Origin: Porodaedalea pini | Lineage: Eukaryota; Basidiomycota; Agaricomycetes; Hymenochaetales; Hymenochaetaceae | Reading direction: 5' to 3' | Assembly: GCA_002794775.1 (NCBI GenBank) | Contig: NBAY01000009.1 | Coordinates: 558,001-622,000, forward strand | DNA: 64,000 nt | Part shown: piece by piece, positions 1-10,039 of the stretch | Position numbering within the stretch: the first letter of the stretch is position 1 | Layout of the letters: every line of letters begins with the position of its first letter | Notes under the pieces: generated by a model | Databases searched by the model: none | Seen by the model: the letters and a program-made list of their open reading frames with translations, nothing else | Told to the model about the DNA's origin: nothing | Program-made: the position numbers and the translations under genes

Positions 1-391
1 GGAGCTCGACCCATTCCAGGTCGTATGTATCCTAGGCTATGTATACTACTACATAGTACGCCCGAGTCCGATTTTCCGAATTCCGAGAGGACCGAGACTG
101 TAGGCAGTTCTGCGAGTGAGTCCTTCCGGCATTGATACGCCCTAGACCCACACCAGTGTGTCTTGAGCACAGAAGTGTGGGCTCGAAGAGATCAGTTGCC
201 GCAGTGTCAAGGTGTTTCTGAGACTGTCAGTTACTTACTAGGTAGGTCACGATTTTTGTGAAGTTTCAAGTGTGCCCAAACAAACAGTGGGCACGTGACC
301 TGCGCGTCGCGTCGCGTTCACGCAGCGGTTCAACTCAGATCAACCCTCTTCCACAGTTTGACTTCCCTTGATTTCTTTGCACTCTTTGACT
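1..391 (+). promoter_or_regulatory. Upstream region of SPC25 gene
   Basis: No convincing coding sequence is visible. The stretch precedes the SPC25 start codon at 392 and ends in a pyrimidine-rich leader (CCCTCTTCCACAG) typical of fungal 5' regions. No TATA box or operator could be named with confidence. Confidence 0.4.
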
Positions 392-1435
392 ATGACTGCA
401 GCCATTGCAAACGCTCGACCCATTGACCTCGCCTCAATTCTTGAGTCTCAGAACCCCGTTATCGACTTGCACATCGAGGAGTTTGAGCGCACCTCGCGGC
501 GCTTCCTCAAGGCTGTCACCGCCTACTCCGCCCGCGCGCTCGAGGAGATCGCGCAGCGCAGGACACGCCATGCTAGTGAGCTAAAACGCATCGCGGAGAA
601 GACCGCACAAGTGGAGGCGGAAATTACCGCGTGCAAGATCAAGGAGATTGAGCTCATGCAGGGTAAGTCTCGTATCACTGTTGTTCAGAATGACGCGGAA
701 TGATCGCTGACTGAAACTTGCTCTTGAACGTGGTCGACACAGTGCTCGAGCGAGAACAGACGGAGAAGAAGGAAGCAGAATCGGCAGTCGCGGAGCTTAA
801 ACGCCAGTTCGCATCTGTGAAGGAAAAATGTGCGTCCGTGGACGCTGAGATCGATCAGTATACAGATGAGGTTAATAGTCTTCGAAGAGGTACGCTATCT
901 CTATCTGTCATCGCGATGGATGGTTGAAGTACAGTGCGCCATCCCTCCCAGACAAGCAGAAAGACATGATCGTACTCGACACCCACGCGTCATGCGTGTC
1001 GCCAGAGCTCCGAGATTGCGAGACACGACTGCAATTCGTGCTCGAAGGCGTAGGACGTGCGTGATGCTTTCATGTCCTACTCTATCAACACAACTGAAAG
1101 TTAACGGTGCTGCAGAGGACAAGTTGCTTATGCGATTTTTACACATCGACCCTACCGAGCCACAACGCGAGTTCAGTATAGTCATCGACGCGTCAGATCG
1201 CGTATACCATGGTCCGTCTAACAATCCCATTGAGTTTGCTTCTCCCGAGTTTACCATATTGCCTCCCTGTGCTTCTACTCACTACGCGCCTCTCCTCGAT
1301 ATAGTACCACTGACGACCCCACCAATCCCAACGATCCCGCTGCTCGTCGACCAACTGAACAAGTCGCGGGATGTTTTTGCCTTCATCAAAAGCGTTCGAG
1401 CACATTTTCTCGAGATGGCTGGCGGGGCAAGATGA
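392..1435 (+). CDS. SPC25: Kinetochore protein Spc25 (Ndc80 complex)
   Basis: Spc25 is a subunit of the Ndc80 complex that links kinetochores to microtubules. Exons are 392-662, 743-889, 952-1056 and 1116-1435. The start is the first ATG of the frame (MTAAIANARP). The N-terminal two thirds are heptad-rich coiled coil (EREQTEKKEAESAVAELKRQ). The C-terminal globular RWD-type domain is recognised by LLMRFLHIDPTEPQREFSIV and by LLVDQLNKSRDVFAFIKSVR near the end, both typical of Spc25. A fifth intron is likely: 1212-1304 has GT/AG borders and is in frame. Removing it joins DRVYH to VPLTTPPIPTIPL and gives 249 residues rather than 280, closer to the family. The gene converges with the ThuA-like gene at 1642. 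Confidence 0.88.
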
Positions 1436-1641
1436 AACGTGGATGTCGAGAGCCGATATTCTTTCCCTTGTCTCTATATGGTGTATTTTTATCATGTGGT
1501 TTTCTTATTTCGAGCACTCGACCATCATTCGAACAGTCCGAAAGCAGTGCGTGGCATATCAAACTAGTGGTTATAATATAATGCATGCGTACGAGTCCGC
1601 TGTCCGTGCAGTAAAGGTATAAGAAAAAAGAGCAGTGGCCC

Positions 1642-3141
1642 TCAGAAAGCATGCCCCATCGTCGCCAGGGTCGCAACGACAGCCAGGAGGAGCGTCGTCA
1701 TCAAGGCTGTTTTGAAAGAGGATACTTCATCGCTCGTAGACGATGCTTGCGATGCACTAGGAAAATGCATATATTGAGTCGTGAAGTCTTCAATAGCATT
1801 AACGAGCGCTCATACCTCCCCGATGAGCTCGATGTAGCAGATGTAGCAGATGTTGCAGATGAGTTGGCTGCATTGCCAACGAGCCCGCTGGAGTTGAAGG
1901 CTTTTGTTGTGTTGGATTGGAGCGCCCACATCACGCCGCCCATTACATGCGCGAGGAACAGGTCATCCTGTTGCGTGAAACCAACGTCCGTCAAGCCCAA
2001 GCAACATGTTGAAACTATATAATCAAGCCGGCACACGTACCCTCCAAGTCTCATTCAGATGCCCAAGGCTCGTGTAGAAGCTCCGTCCAGCATTGCTACC
2101 TGGATCAACGCCCGCCCCGTGCTCCTGAAACCAAGCTTTGTTTCGAATATCGTGGAAGAGTATGTTAGCTTCAGTATTTGCAAGGGACAAACGAGGAGGG
2201 ATGATTTACCTGTTGGATGAGGCGTTCCCTGCGTGAAGTTCCGCACTCCGTCATCTATCGAGCGTATCATGTTTAGCTCATATGATACGTTGAGATGAGA
2301 ATGGGAATAAATGGGACGGACCAACATAACTCGACTCGTTGGCAGATAGCACGACAATAGCACCGATATCTCGCGGGTCAGACTTGAAGTTATACCTAGA
2401 AAATGTCTCAATCAGTATGGGTCGGAGACGGTAAAGGAGAGGAAACAGAAGCATGCGAACATTTCGTCCTGAACATGCCACTGCGCCGGGAGCATGCTCG
2501 TGCTCGGGTGCGACGCGTCAATGATGTCTACGGTCGCATTCTGCAGGGCGGGGTGATAGTCGAAGAAGGCTCCTATGTACCGAGATATTCCTGTCAGTCA
2601 GGTGGAAAGAAAAATAAAGGAGGATCAGAGTACTCGCCGACTTCCTCGCCATACCAGGACGTGTTTCGTAGACTGTCCGAAGCGCTGTGTACAGCGATGA
2701 AGTTCCCGCCTTTGTCGAGGTAGTTTCGGAACGCAGTCTTCCCAGACTCATCCAGGACTATACTCATAATAAGGTATAAACGCGACGGGTCAGTCAGCGA
2801 AACCATTCAGGGTCACAAGTGCAACAACACGTACTCTCGCCAGTGGTGCTCACGAACATAATCGCATCATACCCCGCAAGGTTCCCGTCGTTGAACTGAG
2901 TCTTATCCTCCGTCGAATCGAACTGCACATTATACGTCCCCGACGTGCTCTGGTTGTGCAAGGCCTCGATGGCGGTTGGGATAGAGTCGTGTCGGAAGTC
3001 GGCCGTCGCGGTGTAAAGCAGGATGTGTGCGGTCGACTGCTGTTGCGCCGCCACACCACGACCATGCTGGGAAATCATGGATTGGAAGGCGAAGAAGAGG
3101 CAGAGGACCCGAGAGGGGAAGCGCGAGCTTGACAGTGGCAT
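1642..3141 (-). CDS. Secreted, probably GPI-anchored ThuA-like domain protein
   Basis: Eight exons: 2835-3141, 2638-2757, 2461-2572, 2322-2395, 2210-2254, 2041-2135, 1816-1967 and 1642-1756 give 339 residues with consistent phases. An N-terminal signal peptide (RVLCLFFAFQSM) precedes a ThuA/type-1 glutamine amidotransferase-like fold. Recognisable blocks are HILLYTATADFRHDSIPTAI, GGNFIAVHSASDSL, GAFFDYHPALQNATV, SHPSTSMLPAQWHVQDEM, then an AWFQEHGAG block and a GRSFYTSLGHLNETW block. The tail is Ser/Thr-rich and ends in the hydrophobic stretch LLLAVVATLATMGHAF, a GPI-attachment pattern. ThuA was named for bacterial trehalose utilisation; the role of the fungal secreted forms is not settled, and a cell-surface carbohydrate-related function is only an inference. 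The intron 2573-2637 must use a GC donor to restore the conserved EEVGAFFDYHP. Confidence 0.88.
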
Positions 3142-3415
3142 GGTAGCCCTAAGAATAAGTCCGTGGTGACGTGTTTTTCGAACATGCGGCCGCAAATCAT
3201 TCGTGGACCGGAAGCATTTGTAATATGTGTTGATCCATATATGTACAAACAAAATCGCAAACGCGAGACTCATTCAAGAATAAAGACGATTGTGTGGCGG
3301 CTGAGCCGACTTCAGCTCTTAGGCTTACACCAAGGACTTGTCATTCTGTGATGTTTGTAGAAGCTTTTTACTTACAAAGTATGATGCACATTTGCTATTA
3401 TCAAAGCGAGCCAGT

Positions 3416-4887
3416 CTATGGTATACTATAGGCCAGAAAAACATCACCGGTTGAATCGCCCTTGTTGACCCATGTGGAGACTAGACCTGCTACGAAGGTC
3501 TTCACGGCCCATCTTCGGGTTACACAAATAGAATTAAACATAAGCTAACCAAACAAATAAAAAGGATGAGGCCGACACGCACCCCGTTAGGATTATTAGA
3601 GTCGTAAATATGGGCTGAATGTCCAGCACGACTGGAATTTGAAGGCAGTTCGTCAGCTGTCCCCTACAGGAACTGAGGAGAAGATTGTGCACCTCGGAGA
3701 CCAAAACCAGCCGCCATCCCGCCAAGCACGTTCCGTACGACCCACTCGCGATCAAGCTTATCGTCATCGAGGATTTCTAGCGCCTTCTGAGTAACATCAT
3801 GTGCCAAAAAGGTCTGGAATAGACCTCCATCCGTTGCGTTCGCAGGACCTAAAGTTCGACTAGAAGGAGCGGAAGACGGCTTCCAAAGGGCCAAGAGAAG
3901 TAGCAAGAATAGCTTCGTCATGGAAGAGTAGAGCAGAGTTAATGGGACGTGTGATAGTCTATACGGGTTCTCGTGAATACTGACGCGATATGGACATGGA
4001 AATTATTCACCTAAGCTCATCTCTAACACCGCCTTTGTGAACAGAAGTACGGGACTTTTCGGTTGATCTCCATAGACTGATACTCTTCAAGACCGCCGCA
4101 GAAGTTAGCGTAATGCCCGTATGGAAAGCAATTGTCTCTGTCAACGCGTTCAATTTCAAAATGATCCGTTTCTCAGGGAGAACGCGCCTATGATGCATCC
4201 CGCAAATATACGAAGTAGGGGCTCGAGGTGGTCCTTTGTCCATAAAGACGAGATGATGTTCTCAGACTCATTTGAAGCACCTATAGAGTATTTGTTACCA
4301 CAAACCAACGCCGCACAGAATGAAAATCCATTACGCTGAAGAGACTTACTACTAAGATGCGACCATCTAATGACTAACGGATTGTTTCAGTCAGGATTAC
4401 ACTGAATGTGCAAGCCAGTTTCCCCTCACATGCGTCCAGAAAAACAAGGACTATCCCGAGCTCGAAGATTAACTTCCAGCGATCCTGATCACGCCTAATA
4501 AGCACCAGCACAGTTGAAGAAAACCCCCTTCTTACCTTTTCTCGTTGAACCTCGACGTTACGCGCTCGGTCCTTTTCTTCCGATTTGGATGAACTTGAAT
4601 CCTTGGAAGCGCGCCGCGGTTTATAGCCTCTGTTAAATAAAAGATGCCGGAAGACGTCTCTTTTGAGGAGAATTAGATCCAGAAGCAGAGTGAGCGAGTC
4701 ATGCTCGACATATGGGTCGGCGAAATTCAAGCATTCCGGCTACTTGTCAATTGTCTGCATAAGCGATGCAGTGCGCGAGTCTTTATAGATCGACACGCAC
4801 ACATTGTTCCAGACGAAGGTTGTTCGCCGACTCGTACACGGTGTAGAGGTATGGTATTTTGTGTGTGCATGTTGTGCAGATAGGCAT
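3416..4887 (-). CDS. ARV1: ARV1 lipid/sterol homeostasis membrane protein
   Basis: Arv1 is an ER membrane protein needed for sterol distribution, sphingolipid homeostasis and GPI synthesis. Eight exons (4801-4887, 4536-4739, 4430-4484, 4188-4280, 4011-4137, 3693-3958, 3583-3631, 3416-3512) give 325 residues with matching phases. The N-terminal ARV1 homology domain is complete: a zinc ribbon with MPICTTCTHKIPYLYTVYES and EQCPECLNF, followed by ADPYVEHDSLTLLLDLILLK and FRHLLFNRG. Downstream come several membrane segments (RWKLIFELGIVLVFLDA, ETIAFHTGITLTSAAVLK, MTKLFLLLLLALWKP, FTTLIILTGWAVKTFVAGLV). The intron 4138-4187 uses a GC donor if the conserved GCIIETIAFH is to be read. Divergent from the F-box gene across 222 bp. 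Confidence 0.93.
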
Positions 4888-5109
4888 TAGGATATCCGAA
4901 ATTAAAAGATAGAAGGTGGTGGTTGGAAGCAGAGCTCTGTCCGTCCGAAGCAGGAATAGAATCGCACGCTAAGTCTAATCTTGGGATCGACGCTTGATCG
5001 ACGTCTGTCTCACTGGCGAATACAGACATCGATATCTGCTTCGTGTCCCTTCTCTCAACTCAGAGGCTTGCCTTGTTTTGAGTTCTGCTCATCTAGTTGT
5101 CTTGAAATA
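4888..5109. promoter_or_regulatory. Divergent intergenic region ARV1 / F-box gene
   Basis: A 222-bp gap between the ARV1 start (minus strand) and the F-box start (plus strand) must hold both promoters. No specific site was identified. Confidence 0.45.
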
Positions 5110-6483
5110 ATGGTCACAGAACCTCAACTTGAAAGCGGAATTAGTCGCCCGTTTCAAACAGACTACAGCGAGCCAGATCCAAGTCGCCCCAGTCCCATCC
5201 ACCGACTCCCTCCAGAGATACTAGGCATCATCTTCTGGAACGCAATCCCCCACAAATCCGACTTCGTCGAGCCCTCCATCCGAGCAGCACCGCTTCTCCT
5301 CTGCAGGGTATGCAAGCACTGGCGCGATCTCGCCGAGCGCACGCCCGAGCTATGGTCATCGATCAGCCTGTTCCTCCTCCGGCCGTACGAGCTCGCGACG
5401 CGTGCGTTTGAGCGCTGGATATCGAGGTCTGGGAGCTGTCCGTTACGCATAAAGATCGTCGTCCTCACCTACTCCGCAGACGCACGAATGCATGCGCACC
5501 CGCTGATGGAGTTCATCCATAATATTGCGAGGCAGAGCCATCGATGGCTCGTCGCGGACATCGCCGTGCCTGGCTGCTTCATGCAGAGTCTCCTTGCGAA
5601 CGACGCACCGATGCTGCGGAGACTTACGCTGTCAGATCCGCTTGCGGAATCTGGGACTGATCCATTGCATACATGGGAACACACATTTGCACTATCTGCT
5701 GCCCCCGCGCTCAGCCAGCTTGTTCTGAAGCAGCGCCTTCGCATCCTTCCGAGCGCGACACATCCGATAACTTCTGTCCAGTTCGATGCTTTCTCGTCAT
5801 CTCAGATCGTTGATCTCTTCAACGGCTGCCCGTTTCTTGAGGAATTAGGCATCACTTTCAAACGCGAGATGCTCGTCCTCGGCGGTCCAGACAGCTGGAA
5901 GTTCCCGCGCCTGCACACGCTCCGCGTCTGCCTGCACCACAGCAACTCGCGCGAGACAAGCGCCTTTCTCGACCGACTGCGGCTCCCCGTCATCCGCACA
6001 CTCACAATCGACGGGCTCCGGCAGGCGCACGGGCTGCACCTCACGACGCTCCTCGACCGCACCGACGGCGGGCTCTCCAGCCTCACATTGCTAAACATCT
6101 CCACCTCGCACATAGACATGTTCGAGTACCTACATCGCGCGCCGCAGCTCCGGAGCTTGCGGCTTGTCGACTCACACGGGTTCGACTACCGGTGCCTGCG
6201 CCGATTGACGTGGCTGCCTGGTTGGCAGACGAACGTCTGTCCGCGTCTGAGCGAGCTGTGGCTCCTGAGGAGCGAGTGCCAGATGCTTGGTACGGAGGTG
6301 GTGGAGAATATGGTTGCATCACGGAGCCCTGGGGGATCGAATCCCCGCGTGGACCATCCGGAGACGGACCCGGATCCGTTGAAGGAGTTCAGGTTCGATG
6401 GGTCCAAGTTCCAGCATGAGGAGTTATTGAGCCAGTCGAGGATCAAGAACGCGATCGAAAATGGTCTGGTCTGGAAGAGGTAG
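5110..6483 (+). CDS. F-box-like domain protein
   Basis: A single uninterrupted reading frame of 457 residues from the ATG at 5110; the frame is open further upstream but without another ATG. Near the N terminus IHRLPPEILGIIFWNAIPHK, followed by LLLCRVCKHWRDLAERTPEL, is the classic agaricomycete F-box-like motif that binds Skp1. The remainder (residues about 150-400) has leucine-rich irregular repeats (APMLRRLTLSDPL, FPRLHTLRVCLH, APQLRSLRLVDS) like the substrate-binding part of F-box/LRR proteins. Such genes belong to a very large, fast-changing family in mushroom-forming fungi, so the target cannot be predicted. The lack of introns, unlike its neighbours, is common in this family. Confidence 0.8.
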   Translation: MVTEPQLESGISRPFQTDYSEPDPSRPSPIHRLPPEILGIIFWNAIPHKSDFVEPSIRAAPLLLCRVCKHWRDLAERTPELWSSISLFLLRPYELATRAFERWISRSGSCPLRIKIVVLTYSADARMHAHPLMEFIHNIARQSHRWLVADIAVPGCFMQSLLANDAPMLRRLTLSDPLAESGTDPLHTWEHTFALSAAPALSQLVLKQRLRILPSATHPITSVQFDAFSSSQIVDLFNGCPFLEELGITFKREMLVLGGPDSWKFPRLHTLRVCLHHSNSRETSAFLDRLRLPVIRTLTIDGLRQAHGLHLTTLLDRTDGGLSSLTLLNISTSHIDMFEYLHRAPQLRSLRLVDSHGFDYRCLRRLTWLPGWQTNVCPRLSELWLLRSECQMLGTEVVENMVASRSPGGSNPRVDHPETDPDPLKEFRFDGSKFQHEELLSQSRIKNAIENGLVWKR

Positions 6484-6744
6484 GTTTCGCAAGTCGTGGG
6501 CATGCCAAGAAAATGACTGATCTCATGTTTCGAAGGTGACAGGTCTTTATCATCTCGTTTTTGGCGTGAGACTTGTTCATGTATCATAATCTACACTTTC
6601 CGCTGCTATTGTGCTTTCTTATTTCCGAACTTCTTCGCATGTTCATGCTATCTGCTGTGTGTATTATATTACTAGTCGTATTAGTTCCTTTTGTCTACAT
6701 ATGCGGTTCAATGGTCTACACGAAGATATGAATAAAAAACAGCG

Positions 6745-8178
6745 TCATGTCTGCTTCTCCTTGCTGCCTTTCCTAATCAGATGATTAGCAGCAATTGAGT
6801 CGGTTAGGTCCTGGTGTTCCCCGATGAATCGGGTTATAGCTCTAACGAATTCTTTTGGTCTAGACGGGACAATAGATGTCAGCGACTTCGTAGAGAAGAG
6901 ACAGACATAGACTGACTGTTCATAATGAACTAGAAGACTGGAAGTTAGTATGAGGAAGCCGAAGGAAGCCAGTTGACGTACCCCAATGCCCAGCATCAAG
7001 CGTCTCCATTTGCATCTTGGGGAAAAACTGCCTGATTGTGTCGAGGTTCTTTGTTTTGATATAGCTTCATCACCATGTATGTCAGTCGTGAGCAGGAGTG
7101 CTTGTATAGAGAGAAGCGGCAGAAAGGACTGACCTGCTTTTCGAGCCCTTTATGAACAGCGTCGGGCCGTCCCAACTTGCTTCGCCTGCTTCGTAAGGGA
7201 AGTCGCCGAGGCCGTCAAGGTTCTCTCGGATTGTTTCGAGAGGAATGCGGAATCGGATAGGTTGGCCGTGCGGCACAGAGTCGAGGTTCGTGAGCAGGAA
7301 GTGACGAATCAGAGGGTCCTTTCGCAAAAGGAAACCATCAGCCCGGATGCGTCAAGACATGTAAAGTTAGTTCGAATCCGACCTGCTCGTATTCATGAAG
7401 AGCCTCGAACGCCTCTTTCTTCGACTTCACCTTTCCCTCCTTTTCGATCTTGATCATCCCGTCGAGGTACCTAGTGAACTCCACCGACAGTCTACCACGG
7501 AGGGGAGAGATGTCTGCGACGATAAGGTGCGAGAGCAGGCCTTTTGGAAGGTCTGGGCTGAGCGCAAGCGCCATTGCTGCTTTCCCACCCCTGCAATTGT
7601 TAGATTACTGATCAGAGTCCCGATGAGTCTCTAAGTTTACGGTATTGACGCACATCGAATGTCCGAGTAGCGATATGTCCTTCAACGAGTGCTTGTCACA
7701 GAAGTGTAGGATGTCGGCCGCTTGGGTCCTGTAGTCCATCGCATCCCGTTGCGGCGATTCCCCAAAGTTGCGAAGGTCCTTTGAACAGTAGGACCCATGA
7801 TTAATTTTATATACATGCAATATACTTGAGATCTGCTTACCAAAGGTATCACCGTCCGTTCCAACTGCTTCGCAAGCGTCTTCCCTAATGACGTCCAATT
7901 ACGCTTCGAGCCACTGTCAGTTATCAGAGTCTATTCTGTATTATAACAGTGAATGGCATACAATAGCCCGTGGGTGATGAGCAAGGGTCCCTTTCCTGGG
8001 TGTGAGTTGATCGAGTAGACATCATACTCGAGGTCTACTGGAGGTGCGGAGGATAGACCTGAGAGACGGTCAGTTTGCTCATTGTGCTGTAAATGAAGAC
8101 ATATATACATCGCTTAAATCTATGTGCGCCTCGGGGTGGCAAACGCGTAAACGAGCGCGAGAGCGAAAGTACGGACAT
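6745..8178 (-). CDS. IMO32: Mitochondrial alpha/beta hydrolase, ABHD11/Imo32 type
   Basis: Nine exons (8109-8178, 7962-8058, 7841-7913, 7654-7778, 7383-7590, 7134-7318, 6982-7064, 6917-6929, 6745-6859) give 322 residues. The N terminus (MSVLSLSRSFTRLPPRGAHR) is Arg/Ser-rich without acidic residues, fitting a mitochondrial presequence. The alpha/beta hydrolase fold shows the oxyanion region LLITHGLFGSKRNW, the nucleophile elbow GHSMGGKAAM (split by an intron), VADISP, and the catalytic His in DAGHWVHYEQP. The family is related to human ABHD11 and yeast Imo32, mitochondrial serine hydrolases. The 13-nt exon 6917-6929 is needed to produce the conserved HWVHYEQPKEF. Divergent from TSC13 across 139 bp. 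Confidence 0.9.
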
Positions 8179-8317
8179 GGGAGAAGACAAGAAGATGACG
8201 GAAAGGGAGGACGCGAATTAGTGAGGATCGACGTGACGCGCCTCTGAAAATCGGACGGCTTTCGGCCAACATCCAAACGTTAGCCTTGTCTTTAACCTGC
8301 ACGTTGAACTAGCAATC
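8179..8317. promoter_or_regulatory. Short divergent promoter region, IMO32-like / TSC13
   Basis: Only 139 bp separate the start codons of two divergent genes, one for a mitochondrial hydrolase and one for an ER fatty-acid elongation enzyme. This compact gap must contain both promoters. No named binding site was recognised. Confidence 0.45.
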
Positions 8318-9693
8318 ATGGTGTCGGTGACGGTCTCTGCGGTTGGAAAGCCTCCCGCTGTTGCGCGTAAGCTGCCTATCACTGTCGTACTCGGCGAGAA
8401 AACGCTCGAGACCGCGACGGTCGGGGACGTCAAGACAGCAGTAGCTGCACAGTTTCCCGAAGTTCGTTCATCCTTATAGCTCCTCCTTAATGCATCATCA
8501 ACATCTTTTCTTTTTGCTATGAAATGCAGTTCTACTTGGCGCGTCAAAAGCTCGCCCTGAAAGGGGACAGGAAAGCGCTGGCCGACGATGATACGCTTGC
8601 AAAGCTTGGCTTTGAAAATGGCGGGGAGCTGAACGTGAAGGACCTCGGACCGCAGGTCAGCTGGAGGACCGTCTTTCTAGTGGAATATGTACGCTATCCC
8701 AACTCCGTTCACTTTGTCGTTAAGCGTGTGGTTCTAACCTCCTCATAGGCCGGGCCGCTTGTCATTCACCCGCTCTTCTATTATTTCCCGAAGCTATTCT
8801 ACAGTGGTTATGTCCAGCATAGTCTCCTACAAAAGTATGCGGCTTTATGTGTAGCCTTTTTCTCCTCTTTGTTCAACAGTTTTGACAGATACGCCTTCGC
8901 GTTGATTATGTTGCACTTCCTCAAGCGCGAGTACGAAACAGTTTTGTACGTCTGTTTGTAGCATTTTGGGGTCTCATTGATCAATTGCTGAATCACGTCT
9001 AATAGTGTCCATCGCTTCTCAAAGGCCACGATGCCACTGTTCAACATCTTCAAGAAGTGAGTTCAATTCGTATGACTTTTATGTAGCGTTGGAGTTTGAC
9101 CAGGCTTCCCAAGCTCCTTCCACTATCACGTCTTGAGTGGCGTTTTTCTAGCCTTCGCCCTGTACCGGCCGAAATACGCTGCATTCTCTCCAGTCATAAT
9201 TGGGTCAAAGCGCGATCAGCTCTCTTTCCTCTGGTTTTGGACCGGTGTCTTCATCGTACGTGTCTTAACCCCTTCATTTCACCTATCGATGCGGTCTTCA
9301 CATCTATAACTTGGATTTCATAAATGCTTTCAGTTTGCTGAGCTTTCTAACCTGAAAACGCACCTGACACTACGCTCATTGCGCCCCGAGGGCACGCGCA
9401 AGCGCGCCATCCCGCACGGTTACGGCTTCGACCTTGTCTCTTGCCCGAACTATTTCTTTGAGAGCGTTGCGTGGTTCGCGCTCTCCATGATGACCGGAAG
9501 TTATACCGGTGCGCTATTGTCTTATTTTATTGGAATGTATGGCTGACCTTTTTGTATCATAGCTTGGCTGTTTTTCTTCGCCGGCGCGGGCCAAATGGCC
9601 AGCTGGGCGATTAAGAAGCACAAGGCGTACAGAAAGGAGTTCGGCAGTGCATATCCTACGGGCAGGAAGGTCATGTTCCCCTTCGTCTTTTAG
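8318..9693 (+). CDS. TSC13: Very-long-chain enoyl-CoA reductase Tsc13
   Basis: Tsc13 carries out the last reduction of each fatty-acid elongation cycle in the ER (trans-2-enoyl-CoA to acyl-CoA, NADPH-dependent) and feeds sphingolipid synthesis. Eight exons (8318-8461, 8530-8688, 8749-8834, 8889-8945, 9006-9056, 9114-9255, 9334-9508, 9563-9693) give 314 residues. The N terminus is a ubiquitin-like fold (residues 1-90), as in TER/Tsc13. The membrane part has LVIHPLFYYFPKLFY, MLHFLKREYET, PLFNIFKKNSFHYHVLSG, HGYGFDLVSCPNYFFES and AYRKEFGSAYPTGRKVMFPF. The last two are the diagnostic steroid-reductase-like C-terminal signatures. Confidence 0.95.
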
Positions 9694-10039
9694 TGGATGC
9701 TTGCCGTGTAGTTCGTTGTCTTTGAGCTTTTGTCCTTGCCAGCGCTTTTTGCCATCCTTATTGAACCTTTTTTAACAGAATTAGGCTCTGCTGACTGAAA
9801 TGTAGTTTGCTAATAAATACAAATATGTGCTGCGTAAGACGTATAAACTCAAGTTCACTCCCAAAGCAGGAATGGTGTATGCGAGACACAGGGCAGTGTT
9901 CAGAGTGACGTCAGCTCCTTTGCCTCTTATAGAGCCCGGGCGTCCGTCGATCCTCCACCGCAACCCATACGTACATTCCACTCAACACCCTTGCCCCTCT
10001 CGCTCCACCGACGACAACGTTCTCGACGACGAGCACACA
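9694..10039. other. Intergenic TSC13 / SLM1-like
   Basis: 346 bp without a gene. It holds the TSC13 3' end and the upstream region of the next gene. The frame of the next gene stays open upstream to about 9827, but the ATG at 10040 is the first in that frame. Confidence 0.4.

Noticed and set aside
3664..3921. Apparent small secreted protein (MTKLFLLLLLALWKP start)
   Set aside because: The preceding sequence continues in phase (VPLTLLYSS) and the peptide is the conserved C-terminal membrane part of ARV1; it is an internal exon.
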